NCBI GenBank assembly: GCA_963681975.1
Contig: OY820613.1
Coordinates: 496,001 to 560,000 of the forward strand
Direction: 5' to 3'
DNA length: 64,000 bases
From: JANELJ01 sp024511395
Lineage (GTDB): Bacteria > Pseudomonadota > Gammaproteobacteria > GRL18
Positions 55,201-63,154 of this stretch are shown piece by piece. Numbering within the stretch: position 1 is the first letter of the stretch; every line of letters starts with the position of its first letter. A program made the position numbers and the translations under genes. The notes under the pieces are model-generated. The model was not told the DNA's origin and searched no databases. It worked only from the letters and a program-made list of their open reading frames with translations.

Positions 55201-55377
55201 GGACTGCTGCCCTTATTGTTTGAAACCTCCTTACAGGCCCAGTTCCTGATACCTATGGCGGTTTCCATTGCCTTTGGTCTGGCTTTTGCCACGGTCATGG
55301 TGTTAATTATTATTCCGGTGTTTTTATCGATACATGAAAGTATTCACCATAAACTGAAGTCTGTATATTCAAGGTAA
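52264..55377 (+). CDS. RND-family efflux pump, inner-membrane subunit
   Basis: 1037 residues in the AcrB/HAE-1 mould: an N-terminal helix, a large periplasmic porter domain, helices 2-6 including ALGIIVDDAIVVGEDA with the proton-relay Asp pair, a second porter half and helices 8-12 (GIFGLSGIVVNDSIILVTFY). The N-terminus ILSVFAHHKVAANLLMFIML and VEQGITIPLEQSL-type porter motifs suggest the subgroup often found with a single adaptor and no dedicated regulator. Substrate unknown. Translationally coupled to the adaptor. Intact. Confidence 0.93.
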   Translation: MKILSVFAHHKVAANLLMFIMLLSGIFALSRLNVQFFPTFELDRIRVRVIWSGASAEDIEQGITIPLEQSLKTVENVKHMTSTSAQDVSSIQLEFFENTDMILVLDKVKQKVDEFRNLPLDAEKPQVENLTRYEGVAKLVLSGGHNGGPELDMHELRMLANQFERELIKRGIDKVEINGLPDEEISIEIPLEQLQYLDLTLDEISQRINTFSKDMPAGTLGSEHSAKELRSLEQAHNELDFAEIPVISTSTNFVRLGDIASIRRQAEKDGVLRFKDGEPVVEMVLQRTEEGNTLKAAQILQDWVAEKQASLPPNIRIEVFDESWKMIRDRTWLLLKNGGSGLVLVILILYIFLNVRVAIGIPVSFMATLAILYAVGGTINMISLFGLIMALGIIVDDAIVVGEDALSHYQGGEEPLLAAEGGARRMFVPVIASSMTTIAAFLPLMMVGGIMGNILFDIPLIVICVIMASLVESFFVLPGHLRHAFSHFKRDDRSHRPAHLTIRNRLDDAFDKFRQNRFRSLITWSLSHHAVIIALAFASLISAFGLLASGRINFTFFPSPESTIVYANVSFVAGTSRETTERYLKHMEEKLNETNKELGGGLIEMAVTISGSSFSGGSSRKKGDQLGAIFVQLTEPDKRSVRNPDIVALWKSMLDQPPGMDNLTIVSRKTGPQGSDLAIRLSGNNTMQLKQAATELSSALQNIEGVYGIDDDMPYGKEQLIYTLKPTGQMLGLTVADIGQQLRTAFDGKLVQIFQDGANEVEVRVLLPKQERDQINTLERINIRIPSGEFVPLTSVAQWTVRHGFEVLRHAEGELALEVSAEVNSSVNNVNNILDQLEQQVLPELKQKYWINYSFEGRAADQKETMTKMKWGGLLGLTLIYIVLAWVFASYGWPLVVMAIIPFGLVGAIWGHWIQGIDLTLLSIFGIFGLSGIVVNDSIILVTFYKHMREKGMAVQEALIEASVQRLRAVLLTSLTTIAGLLPLLFETSLQAQFLIPMAVSIAFGLAFATVMVLIIIPVFLSIHESIHHKLKSVYSR

Positions 55378-55398
55378 ACATATTATTAAGGAAGGCTT

Positions 55399-55806
55399 GT
55401 GTCTGAATTCAAACTGGATCAGCGACTGAAAAATGACTGTTTTATTCTGGATGAATCGGAAAATTTTATACTGCTGTTATTAAATAAAGCCCTGGTTCCT
55501 TGGTTTATTCTGGTGCCTAAAACGGATAAAACAGAATTATATGAGCTGGATGAGTCCTTACAGCAGCAGATAATGAGTCTGATTAATCAAATTTCCACTT
55601 ATATTAAGCAGGAATATCTGGTTGATAAGTTAAATATTGCCACTATCGGAAATATCGTAGAGCAGCTGCATATTCATATTATAGGCCGCTTTAAAACCGA
55701 TCCCTACTGGCCGGGCGTGGTTTGGGGCAGAGAAACAAAACAGCCCTATGCACAAAAAAACGTCAATATTATACAAAAGCAATTGAAATCTATATTAGAA
55801 ATATGA
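55399..55806 (+). CDS. HIT-family protein
   Basis: 135 residues with NKALVPWFILVPKTDKTEL, DKLNIATIGNIVEQLHIHIIGRFKTDPYWPGVVWG. The His-x-His-x-x form (third His of the triad replaced) is common in this proteobacterial subgroup. Predicted nucleotide hydrolase or transferase of the HIT fold; substrate unknown. Start GTG 55399, with AAGGAAGG about 7 bases upstream. It follows the pump gene by 21 bp and may share its transcript. Confidence 0.87.
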   Translation: MSEFKLDQRLKNDCFILDESENFILLLLNKALVPWFILVPKTDKTELYELDESLQQQIMSLINQISTYIKQEYLVDKLNIATIGNIVEQLHIHIIGRFKTDPYWPGVVWGRETKQPYAQKNVNIIQKQLKSILEI

Positions 55807-55971
55807 TATATTATGATTTACTATTTAATGACAGCTTAACCAGCATCTGATTCATATTTTTTCTGATATATGGTTTTTGATAATAGTTGTTTGTAGAGTG
55901 TTATTCATAGTATATTGTTTAGAGAGAGTAGTTTGTTTTAAAATAATAAAGTGAAAAGTAAGGAGATGGAT

Positions 55972-56355
55972 ATGAAAAAGTTAATTGCAGTATCAGTTTT
56001 TACAGCTTTCATCATGGGTGTTGCCAGCAATGCAAGCGCGTCCTGGTGGGGAAGTGATGATGATTACGAATGCTGGGGCCCATACGGTAAAATCCCTGGA
56101 TGTAACCCATACGATGAGTGGGATCCAAGATACTGGATGGAAGAAATGGAAGACGTATTTGATGACGATGATGACTATTATCGTTATGGTGGTTATGGTG
56201 CTCCAGGTTATGGTTACAGTGGTCCTGGCTATGGTTATGGTGCTCCAGCTCCAGCTCCAGCTTATGGCGGTTACCCACAGCCATATTACCAGCAGCCATA
56301 CGGCGGCGGTTACCCATACGCTGCTCCAGCACCTGCAGCAGCGCCAGCACAATAA
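55972..56355 (+). CDS. Secreted Gly/Tyr/Pro/Ala-rich protein, sulfur-globule-protein-like
   Basis: 127 residues from ATG 55972, chosen because AAGGAGATGG ends 2-3 bases before it and MKKL begins a good signal peptide (LIAVSVFTAFIMGVASNASA). The mature protein starts SWWGSDDDYECWGPYG, has a very acidic middle (EEMEDVFDDDDDYY), and ends in GYGAPGYGYSGPGYGYG and YPQPYYQQPYGGGYPYAAPAPAAAP repeats. This composition resembles sulfur globule envelope proteins of purple sulfur bacteria and thiotrophic symbionts, which coat periplasmic S0 granules. Low-complexity similarity is weak evidence, so other surface or adhesive roles are possible. It is a single gene with its own terminator; a 144-bp A+T-rich upstream region probably holds its promoter. 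Confidence 0.65.
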   Translation: MKKLIAVSVFTAFIMGVASNASASWWGSDDDYECWGPYGKIPGCNPYDEWDPRYWMEEMEDVFDDDDDYYRYGGYGAPGYGYSGPGYGYGAPAPAPAYGGYPQPYYQQPYGGGYPYAAPAPAAAPAQ

Positions 56356-56396
56356 GCTGTTAATGGTATAATAACTTACCAAAAGCAGTCTTGTTT

Positions 56397-56437
56397 AAAA
56401 ATGCCAGTTCCAGGGAAACCTGAAACTGGCATTTTTT
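56397..56437 (+). terminator. Rho-independent terminator after the sulfur-globule-like gene
   Basis: AAAAATGCCAGTT (56397-56409) pairs with AACTGGCATTTTT (56424-56436), with a second short stem (CAGGGAAACCTG) in the loop and a T run at the end. It lies 42 bp after the stop. Confidence 0.88.
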
Positions 56438-56483
56438 ATGTCTGCCGGTAATAGTATTAAGCCTGATTCAGAATACTCTAAAT

Positions 56484-57984
56484 CGTCCGACCTGAATAAA
56501 TCATAGCACATTGATTTATAAAGAAATGTTGGCGAATTATGGGTGTTAAATTTGCAGGTTTTTGGTAAAATAACCCTTATTACCTTGCAAATTTCCAGAC
56601 CAGAATGAAGCCAGAGAAACAGCCAAAAATACCTCAGGAAGACCTGTTCAGGATGCGCCTTGAAAACATGCTGGACATAAACCATGAGTTGATTAAGTTA
56701 TCAAAACACATAGATTGGGAAAGTCCTGATAAAGAATGGGGCGCTCTGTTTGTATCCACTAAAGGTGCTCCTGCCATACGCACTCGATTGATTGCAGGAT
56801 TGCATTACCTGAAACACCTGCATGATTTATCAGATGAACAGGTAGTAAAAGGCTGGACAGAAAATCCGTGCTGGCAGTATTTCTGTGGTGAAGAATACTT
56901 TCAGCATAAGATGCCCATACACCCTGCGACCATGACTAAATGGCGTAACCGGCCGGGTAAGTCAGGCAGTGAAAAATTGCTGATTGAAATCATTAAAGCC
57001 GGACTAAAGAGTAAAACCATAAAGCCTGGCAAGTTTAAAGAAAGTCACGGTAGATACTACCGTACAGGAAAAGAACATCGCTTTTCCAACCGATTCAAAG
57101 CTCCTGAACAAAGCCAGAGAAAACCTGGTTAAACTGTCCAAAGAGCACGGTATTAAACTGCGCCAGAACTATAATCGGGTTGGGCCGCAATATGTACTAA
57201 TGGCCAGTCGTTATGCACATGCAAAACAATTTAAACGCATGAAGAAAATGAACAATAAACTGAAATCCCGTTTAGGTCGTGTTAAACGGGATATTGAACG
57301 ACAACTGCCCAACTATTCTGTTGATATTCAGTCATTGTTTGAAGTGGCACTGGAACAGGCTCAGAAACTGATTGAGCAGGAGCAGCACAGTAAGAACAAG
57401 CTTTACAGTTTACATGCTCCTGAAGTTGAGTGTATCAGTAAAGGCAAAGCTCATAAGCCTTATGAATTTGGTGTTAAAGCCAGTATTGCGGTAACTAACA
57501 AGGAAGGCTTTGTTATTGGCGCTCAAAGTTGTCCGGGCAATCCTTATGATGGACATACCTTGCTGCCACAACTGGAACAGATAAAACAGTTTACAGCCGT
57601 ACAGCCGGAACAATACTTTGTTGACCGGGGTTATCGTGGACATGAAGTAAAAGACACTAAAGTTTTTATCTCAGGTCAGAAGCGAGGCGTTACCCGAAGT
57701 ATTAAAAAGGCATTAAAACGGCGCAGTGCGATTGAGCCTGAAATTGGTCATATGAAAAACGATGGCCGTTTAGATCGCTGCTACCTCAAAGGCACAGTCG
57801 GTGATGCCATTAATGTGGTTATGGTAGCCGCTGGACATAACTTAAGAAAGATCCTCAATAAGCTCCGGCTTTTGTGGCTCAAAATTATTTCCGGTTTGAT
57901 GGGATATTTTATCAAACCAGAACAATCAGCCGCTTTAAACCTGGCTTGATGTCAGGCTTAAAACGGTATTATTCAGGTTGAACT
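56484..57984 (+). mobile_element. IS5-family insertion sequence, copy H (1501 bp, 1-bp insertion)
   Basis: Ends CGTCCGACCTGAATAA (first base C instead of A) and TTATTCAGGTTGAACT; target duplication AAAT (56480-56483, 57985-57988). Inserted between the sulfur-globule-like gene and hemF. Confidence 0.95.
56605..57949 (+). pseudogene. IS5-family transposase (copy H), frameshifted
   Basis: Identical in design to the other copies, but an extra A at about 57030 (GGCAAGTTTAAAG where others have GGCAGTTTAAAG) shifts the frame before the first catalytic Asp. The frame ends at 57132. The remainder (57200-57949) is open and includes FVDRGYRGHEV and IEPEIGHMKN. Non-autonomous unless the shift is a sequencing error. 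Confidence 0.92.
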
Positions 57985-58077
57985 AAATCCTGAGTTCTAA
58001 ATCCTGTAACCAGGTGCCGTTGAAAACCATCCTCTTAGCCCCAAACATTCTAGAATAATCAGAAATCAAGGAATATT

Positions 58078-58992
58078 ATGAGTCAGCCGGATCCCTCTGC
58101 GGTTAAGCAATTTTTATTATCTCTACAGGACAATATCTGCTGCTCTCTGGAACAGCAGGATCAACAACAGACATTTTTAGAGGATGACTGGCGCCGGGAA
58201 TCCGGTGGGGGTGGCAGAACCCGGGTACTGACAGACGGCGGGGTTTTTGAACAGGCTGGGGTTAATTTTTCCCATGTTACCGGTGATTCTCTGCCTCATT
58301 CAGCCACGGACAAGCGACCTGAACTGGAAGGCTGCTCTTTTGAAGCCATGGGAGTATCACTGGTAATACACCCGCATAATCCCTATATTCCGACGACTCA
58401 TGCTAATGTCCGTTTTTTTATCGCCCAGAAAGAGGGTGCTGATCCCATCTGGTGGTTTGGTGGTGGTTTTGATTTAACGCCTTATTATCCTTTCCGTGAA
58501 GATGTAATCCAGTGGCATCAGCAGGCCAAACAGTGCTGTGATGATATTGAACCGCACTATTATGCTAAATACAAAAAATGGTGTGATGAATATTTTTATC
58601 TCCCTCATCGTCAGGAAACCCGTGGTGTGGGCGGTCTGTTTTTTGATGATCTGAATGAGCGTGATTTTGATCATTGTTTTCGTTTTATGCAGAATGTTGG
58701 TAATAATTTTATACCTGCTTATCTGCCTATTGTTGAAAAGCGTAAAAAAACGGCCTATGGTGAGCGGGAGCGGGACTTTCAGCTTTACCGGCGTGGTCGT
58801 TATGTTGAATTTAATCTGGTGTATGACCGGGGTACTCTGTTCGGCCTGCAGACCGGCGGTCGAACCGAATCAATTTTAATGTCTCTGCCGCCGCTGGTGA
58901 AGTGGCGTTATAACTGGCAGCCCGAATCCGGTTCTGCCGAAGCTGATTTATACGATAATTACCTTAAACCCCAAAACTGGCTGGATCTTTAA
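58078..58992 (+). CDS. hemF: Oxygen-dependent coproporphyrinogen III oxidase
   Basis: A 304-residue cytoplasmic enzyme that converts coproporphyrinogen III to protoporphyrinogen IX using O2, in heme synthesis. Diagnostic blocks: WRRESGGGGRTRVL, GVNFSHVTGD, HPHNPYIPTTHANVRFF, WWFGGGFDLTPYYPF, YFYLPHRQETRGVGGLFFDDL and GRYVEFNLVYDRGTLFGLQTGGRTESILMSLPP. ATG 58078 follows CAAGGAA. It shows that the organism makes heme under oxic conditions. The IS5 copy ends about 90 bp upstream. Two bp separate it from the next gene, so they are co-transcribed. Confidence 0.97.
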   Translation: MSQPDPSAVKQFLLSLQDNICCSLEQQDQQQTFLEDDWRRESGGGGRTRVLTDGGVFEQAGVNFSHVTGDSLPHSATDKRPELEGCSFEAMGVSLVIHPHNPYIPTTHANVRFFIAQKEGADPIWWFGGGFDLTPYYPFREDVIQWHQQAKQCCDDIEPHYYAKYKKWCDEYFYLPHRQETRGVGGLFFDDLNERDFDHCFRFMQNVGNNFIPAYLPIVEKRKKTAYGERERDFQLYRRGRYVEFNLVYDRGTLFGLQTGGRTESILMSLPPLVKWRYNWQPESGSAEADLYDNYLKPQNWLDL

Positions 58993-58994
58993 TA

Positions 58995-59561
58995 ATGACA
59001 AAAACGACAACTCACTCAGATGAACAGCCGGAACTGGTGCAGGAGTACCGCAATACCATAGGCCTGTTTGCTACAGGTGTTGTGGTACTGAACATCGAAC
59101 ATAAAGGGCAGGTACGCTGTATGACAGCCAATGCGGTCAGTTCCTTGTCGCTGGAACCGATCCAGTTACTGGTCTGTCCCTCTAAAAAAGCCGCCTTTTC
59201 CGAACTGCTGCATGACGGTGGGCATTTTACCGTTAATGTACTGGGGATCCACCAAGAAGAAGTTTCTAATTATTTTGCCGGGGCCAAAACTACAACCATA
59301 GAAAATGAAGTACATTATGACCGTTATTTCAGTAATACTTTCCGGGCGCCGCGATTAAATGACTGTATAGCTTCGTTTGCCTGTCAGATCACTGCACAGC
59401 ATGATGGCGGGGATCACTGGATTGTAGTAGGGGAAGTTCTGGAAGTGTATAAAAATCCGTATAAGGAACCCGAGCCCCTGTTATTTTTCGGAGGCAAATA
59501 CCATTATCCAGCTATTCCTGATGAAGAATATATTCAGCCCAGTGCGGATCCCTACAAATAA
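58995..59561 (+). CDS. Flavin reductase-like FMN-binding protein
   Basis: 188 residues with the split-barrel flavin reductase fold: RNTIGLFATGVVVLNIEHKG, RCMTANAVSSLSLEPIQLLVCPSKKA, HFTVNVLGIHQEEVSNYFAG and HWIVVGEVLEVY. Such proteins reduce FMN/FAD with NAD(P)H, often for a partner monooxygenase; no partner is present here. It starts 2 bp after the hemF stop, so translational coupling is likely. Intact. Confidence 0.88.
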   Translation: MTKTTTHSDEQPELVQEYRNTIGLFATGVVVLNIEHKGQVRCMTANAVSSLSLEPIQLLVCPSKKAAFSELLHDGGHFTVNVLGIHQEEVSNYFAGAKTTTIENEVHYDRYFSNTFRAPRLNDCIASFACQITAQHDGGDHWIVVGEVLEVYKNPYKEPEPLLFFGGKYHYPAIPDEEYIQPSADPYK

Positions 59562-59579
59562 ATGTCCGGCCTTTGATCA

Positions 59580-60257
59580 ATGCTGTCTCTAAAGTCCCTG
59601 TCCATTATCCTGCTGCTTATTGCTCTGCTGGTGACTACAGGGTTTTTGCTGCGTACGCTTAAAAAACTCAGGAATAAACAGTTCAGTGCCGGCTTGAGTA
59701 ATGGATTATACAGCCTGCTGGCTTTGTTTCTGGTTATTACCAGTGGTTTGATGGTCAGTAATGTGCTGGTTTATCACCGTCTGAGCCATGAAACGCCCAT
59801 AGCTCAGTTGCATATAAAACCACTGGACAGGCAGTTATACCAGGTATCGGTTGTTTATTTGCCGGATTGTCAGCTCAGTCAGTTTACCCTGAAAGGGGAT
59901 GAATGGCAGATTGATGCCAGAATAATTAAATGGCATAGCTGGGCCAACCTGCTGGGACTGGATGCCCTGTACCAGCTTGATCGCATCCAGGGCCGGTACC
60001 GCTCCATAAAGCAGCAGCGGCAGAATCTGCCTACGGTATTTAAACTGGAACAGCAGCCACAGCCAGATTTATGGGCTTTAAAAAAACAATACCAGTGGCT
60101 GCCCCTGCTGGATGCACAATACGGGCAGTCCGTATTTATGACCATGGCGCCAGATCAATGGTATGAAGTCCACCTGTCTCAAAGCGGTTTAATTGCCAGA
60201 AAAATTAATCGACAGCAGGTAAATAATCATTGTGCTGTTGCCCCTGTGATAAAATAA
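59580..60257 (+). CDS. Membrane protein of unknown function
   Basis: 225 residues with two N-terminal transmembrane helices (about residues 6-25 and 40-62) and a C-terminal domain of about 160 residues outside the membrane (YQVSVVYLPDCQLSQFTLKGDEWQIDARIIKWHSWANLLGLDALYQLDRIQGRY). The GDEWQIDARIIKWHSWANLLGLD block occurs in a conserved gammaproteobacterial family sometimes labelled as efflux-related, without evidence that I know of. Last gene of the hemF cluster, followed by a strong terminator. Confidence 0.72.
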   Translation: MLSLKSLSIILLLIALLVTTGFLLRTLKKLRNKQFSAGLSNGLYSLLALFLVITSGLMVSNVLVYHRLSHETPIAQLHIKPLDRQLYQVSVVYLPDCQLSQFTLKGDEWQIDARIIKWHSWANLLGLDALYQLDRIQGRYRSIKQQRQNLPTVFKLEQQPQPDLWALKKQYQWLPLLDAQYGQSVFMTMAPDQWYEVHLSQSGLIARKINRQQVNNHCAVAPVIK

Positions 60258-60267
60258 TTATAACTTT

Positions 60268-60305
60268 ACCCCGCCACTCAGTCTTAAAAAATTGAGTGGC
60301 GGGGT
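60268..60305 (+). terminator. Rho-independent terminator of the hemF cluster
   Basis: ACCCCGCCACTCA (60268-60280) pairs perfectly with TGAGTGGCGGGGT (60293-60305) around an A-rich loop. It lies 10 bp after the stop codon and just before ygiQ; a T run is weak on the plus strand. Confidence 0.85.
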
Positions 60306-60334
60306 TATATTACCAATAATGAAGTATTATCCTG

Positions 60335-62502
60335 ATGCCCAAAGTTGCTCGCAAAGTTAAAAGCCGTTCCCCGGTACAGAATATTTTCTCCTATGATAAA
60401 TACTGGGCAGAATGCTATGGCGTGTCGGAATATCTGCCCCATACTCTGGAAGAAATGCAGTCCCTGGGCTGGGACTCCTGCGATATTATCCTGGTGACAG
60501 GGGATGCCTATGTGGATCACCCCAGTTTCGGCATGGCCTTAATTGGCCGTCTGCTGGAGTCTCAGGGCTTTCGTGTCGGTATTATTGATCAGCCTGACTG
60601 GAACAGCTGTGATGACTTTAAAAAGCTGGGTAGGCCTAATCTGTTTTACGGGGTCACTGCAGGCAATATGGACTCTATGATCAACCGTTATACGGCGGAT
60701 CGAAAATTACGCCATAATGATGCCTACACGCCGGATGATCTTGGAGGTAAACGACCTGACCGGGCAGTAACGGTATATACCCAGCGCTGCAAGGAAGCCT
60801 GGTCAGATGTGCCGGTCATCGTGGGCGGTATAGAAGCCAGTTTGCGGCGTATTGCCCATTATGATTACTGGTCAGATAAGGTACGTCGTTCAGTATTGTT
60901 TGATTCCAAAGCGGATTTACTGGTCTTTGGCAATGGTGAACGGCAGATCACTGAAATTGCGCACCGTCTGTCCCGGGGAGAAGCTATAGACAGGCTGGAT
61001 AATATCCGTGGTACGGCTTTTATTGTTAAACATGAGAGAAAAGGTTGGATGGAGATTGATTCCAGCCGGGTTGACCGGCCGGGTAAAGTGGATGCTGTGG
61101 TCAGACCATATGAATGTACTGATGAAACACCCTGCAGCACGGATGGTTCAGTACCCGGGAAGGAAGAAATTGCCGTACCTTTAAAAAGCATCGTAAAAAC
61201 GCTGGATCGGGGACGTTGTGTGATCCGCCTGCCGTCCTATGAAAAAGTCAAAGCCGATCCGGTGCTCTATGCCCATGCGTCCCGGGTACTGCATCTGGAA
61301 ACCAATCCCGGTAATGCCCGGGCATTAGTGCAGCGGCATGATAATAAAGACATCTGGTTAAACCCGCCGCTGTATCCGTTAACCACAGAAGAACTGGATC
61401 AGCTGTTTGAGCTGCCCTATACCCGTCTGCCGCATAAGGATTATACCGGTAAAAAAATGCCCGCCTATGAGATGATCCGTTTCTCTATTAATATTATGCG
61501 TGGCTGTTTTGGCGGCTGTACTTTCTGCTCCATTACCGAACATGAGGGCCGGGTGATCCAGAATCGTTCAGAAGATTCCATTATTCGGGAAATTGAAGAA
61601 ATTCGCGACCATGTACCTGAATTTAAGGGTTATATCTCTGATTTAGGCGGTCCGACTGCCAATATGTGGCGTCTGGCCTGTGATGATAAACAGATTGAAG
61701 CGGCCTGCCGCCGCCTGTCCTGTGTCTATCCTAGCATCTGTAAACACATGAGTACGGATCATGATCCGCTGGTGCATCTGTACCGGCGGGCCAGAAAACT
61801 GCCCGGCATCAAGAAAGTTTTTATTGCTTCCGGTTTGCGTTATGACCTAGCCGTGCGTTCACAGGAATATGTTAAGGAACTGGTCACCCACCATGTAGGC
61901 GGTTATCTGAAAATAGCGCCGGAACATACGGAGCAGAATACCTTAAGTAAAATGATGAAGCCGGAAATCAGTTCCTATTATGAATTTAAGCAGATGTTTG
62001 AAAAATTTTCTAAAGAAGCGGGTAAAGAGCAGTATCTGATCCCGTATTTTATTGCCGCACACCCCGGATCCACCATTGAGGATATGGTCAACTTGGCTCT
62101 GTGGCTAAAAGCCAATAAGTTTCGTCTGGATCAGGTACAGAATTTCTATCCTTCACCCATGGCAACGGCAACGGCCATGTATCACAGTGAGCGTAATCCT
62201 TTAAAAAGACTGAGCTATAAATCAGAAAAAGTACTGACAGCCAAAGGTGAGCGTAGCCGGCGTCGCATAAGGCATTGCTGCGTTATCATGATCCAAAAAA
62301 CTGGCCATTGATCAGAGAAGCGCTCAGGGCCATGGGGCGACATAATTTAATCGGCAATGGTGAGCATCAGTTAGTACCCTCAGAAAAAAACAAAACACCT
62401 GATTCAGTGAACTTTAAAAGCGGCGGCCGGTCTAGACATAAGGCTGGAAAAACCATACAGACAAAGGGTGGTAAAAGAACTGGAAAATCTGTTAGAAAAT
62501 AA
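60335..62502 (+). pseudogene. ygiQ: YgiQ-type radical SAM protein, frameshifted near the C-terminus
   Basis: The first 640 residues match the YgiQ family of large radical SAM proteins: N-terminal cobalamin-binding-like region (ILVTGDAYVDHPSFGMALIGRLLE), VIVGGIEASLRRIAHYDYWSDKVRRS, and the radical SAM motif INIMRGCFGGCTFCSITEHEGR with three Cys for [4Fe-4S]. At about 62266 one base is missing: CGTCGCATAAGG should read CGTCGCCATAAGG. The annotated frame ends IRHCCVIMIQKTGH at 62311, while the next frame continues HKALLRYHDPKNWPLIREALRAMGR to a basic tail ending at 62502. The core enzyme is complete, so partial function or a sequencing error is possible. Its substrate is unknown. Confidence 0.88.
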
Positions 62503-62519
62503 CAGAACTTCTTAATTGA

Positions 62520-63114
62520 CTAAAGTTTAGAGCGACAGCTCACCCTTGAGAGTCCTGTTTCGCTCATGCATTCTTTAACAATTTGTTTATAACCAGCTGT
62601 TTTGAAATTGTTTTTATAACAAAGCTTCAAATCGCCTTAAAATATCCGTATCCGGCGGCTGGAATTTTTGGGACTTACTTTCCCACCAGTCCCTGACCCT
62701 AACCTGCAAAAAATACCTTATCAATCCCATTCGTATTCTTCCGGCAGTAATGGGTGTATTCTTTCGCCAGGGCGTATTATCAATTAAGCGCAATACCGGG
62801 TCCGGACATTTAATAGCCCGCAATTGAGGTATAATATACCCCAGAGCAATAATGTGTACCCATCGATGTAACACCTTCCGGGTTTTCTGCCAGGTCTGTT
62901 TCATGCCCCGGGCATTTTTTAACTGATTGAACAAGGGCTCAATCGACCAGCGCTTTTCATAAGCGACAATAATATCCAGACCACTTAACTGCATATCTGT
63001 TGACAGTAATAGACGTGGTCTTTTTTTCCCTTTAGAGTCCTCAAACTCACACCAGACAAAGCATACCGACTGGCCATTCAGAAAGCGGGCTTTAGCCACC
63101 GCTGTTCGGTAATT
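62520..63114 (-). pseudogene. IS701-like transposase, C-terminal part with element end
   Basis: The element end CTAAAGTTTAGAGCGACAGC at 62520 matches 33608. The frame 62614-63114 encodes YRTAVAKARFLNGQ, VWCEFEDSKGKKRPRLLL, YEKRWSIEPLFNQLKN and the C-terminus, better preserved than the 33702 copy. The gene is cut at AATT (63111-63114) by IS982, exactly the site used by IS5 in the other copy. Confidence 0.87.
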
Positions 63115-63154
63115 AACCTGAGATCTGGATAAGAACCCAGTCATTTACCTAAAT
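63115..63154 (-). mobile_element. IS982 end fragment
   Basis: AACCTGAGATCTGGATAAGAACCC and following bases match the right end of IS982 (complement) for about 40 bp and end in AAAT, where IS5 copy I is inserted. The rest of this IS982 would lie beyond the IS5, outside the window. Confidence 0.85.

Noticed and set aside
50467..55806. DUF523, RND and HIT genes as a novel efflux system
   Set aside because: The overlap of DUF523 with the adaptor suggests co-expression, but each gene is an ordinary family member and no functional link can be shown from sequence alone.
55985..56382. Three long overlapping frames around the sulfur-globule-like gene
   Set aside because: Repetitive G+C-balanced codons for Gly, Tyr, Pro and Ala keep all frames open. 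Only the 55972 frame has a ribosome-binding site and a signal peptide.
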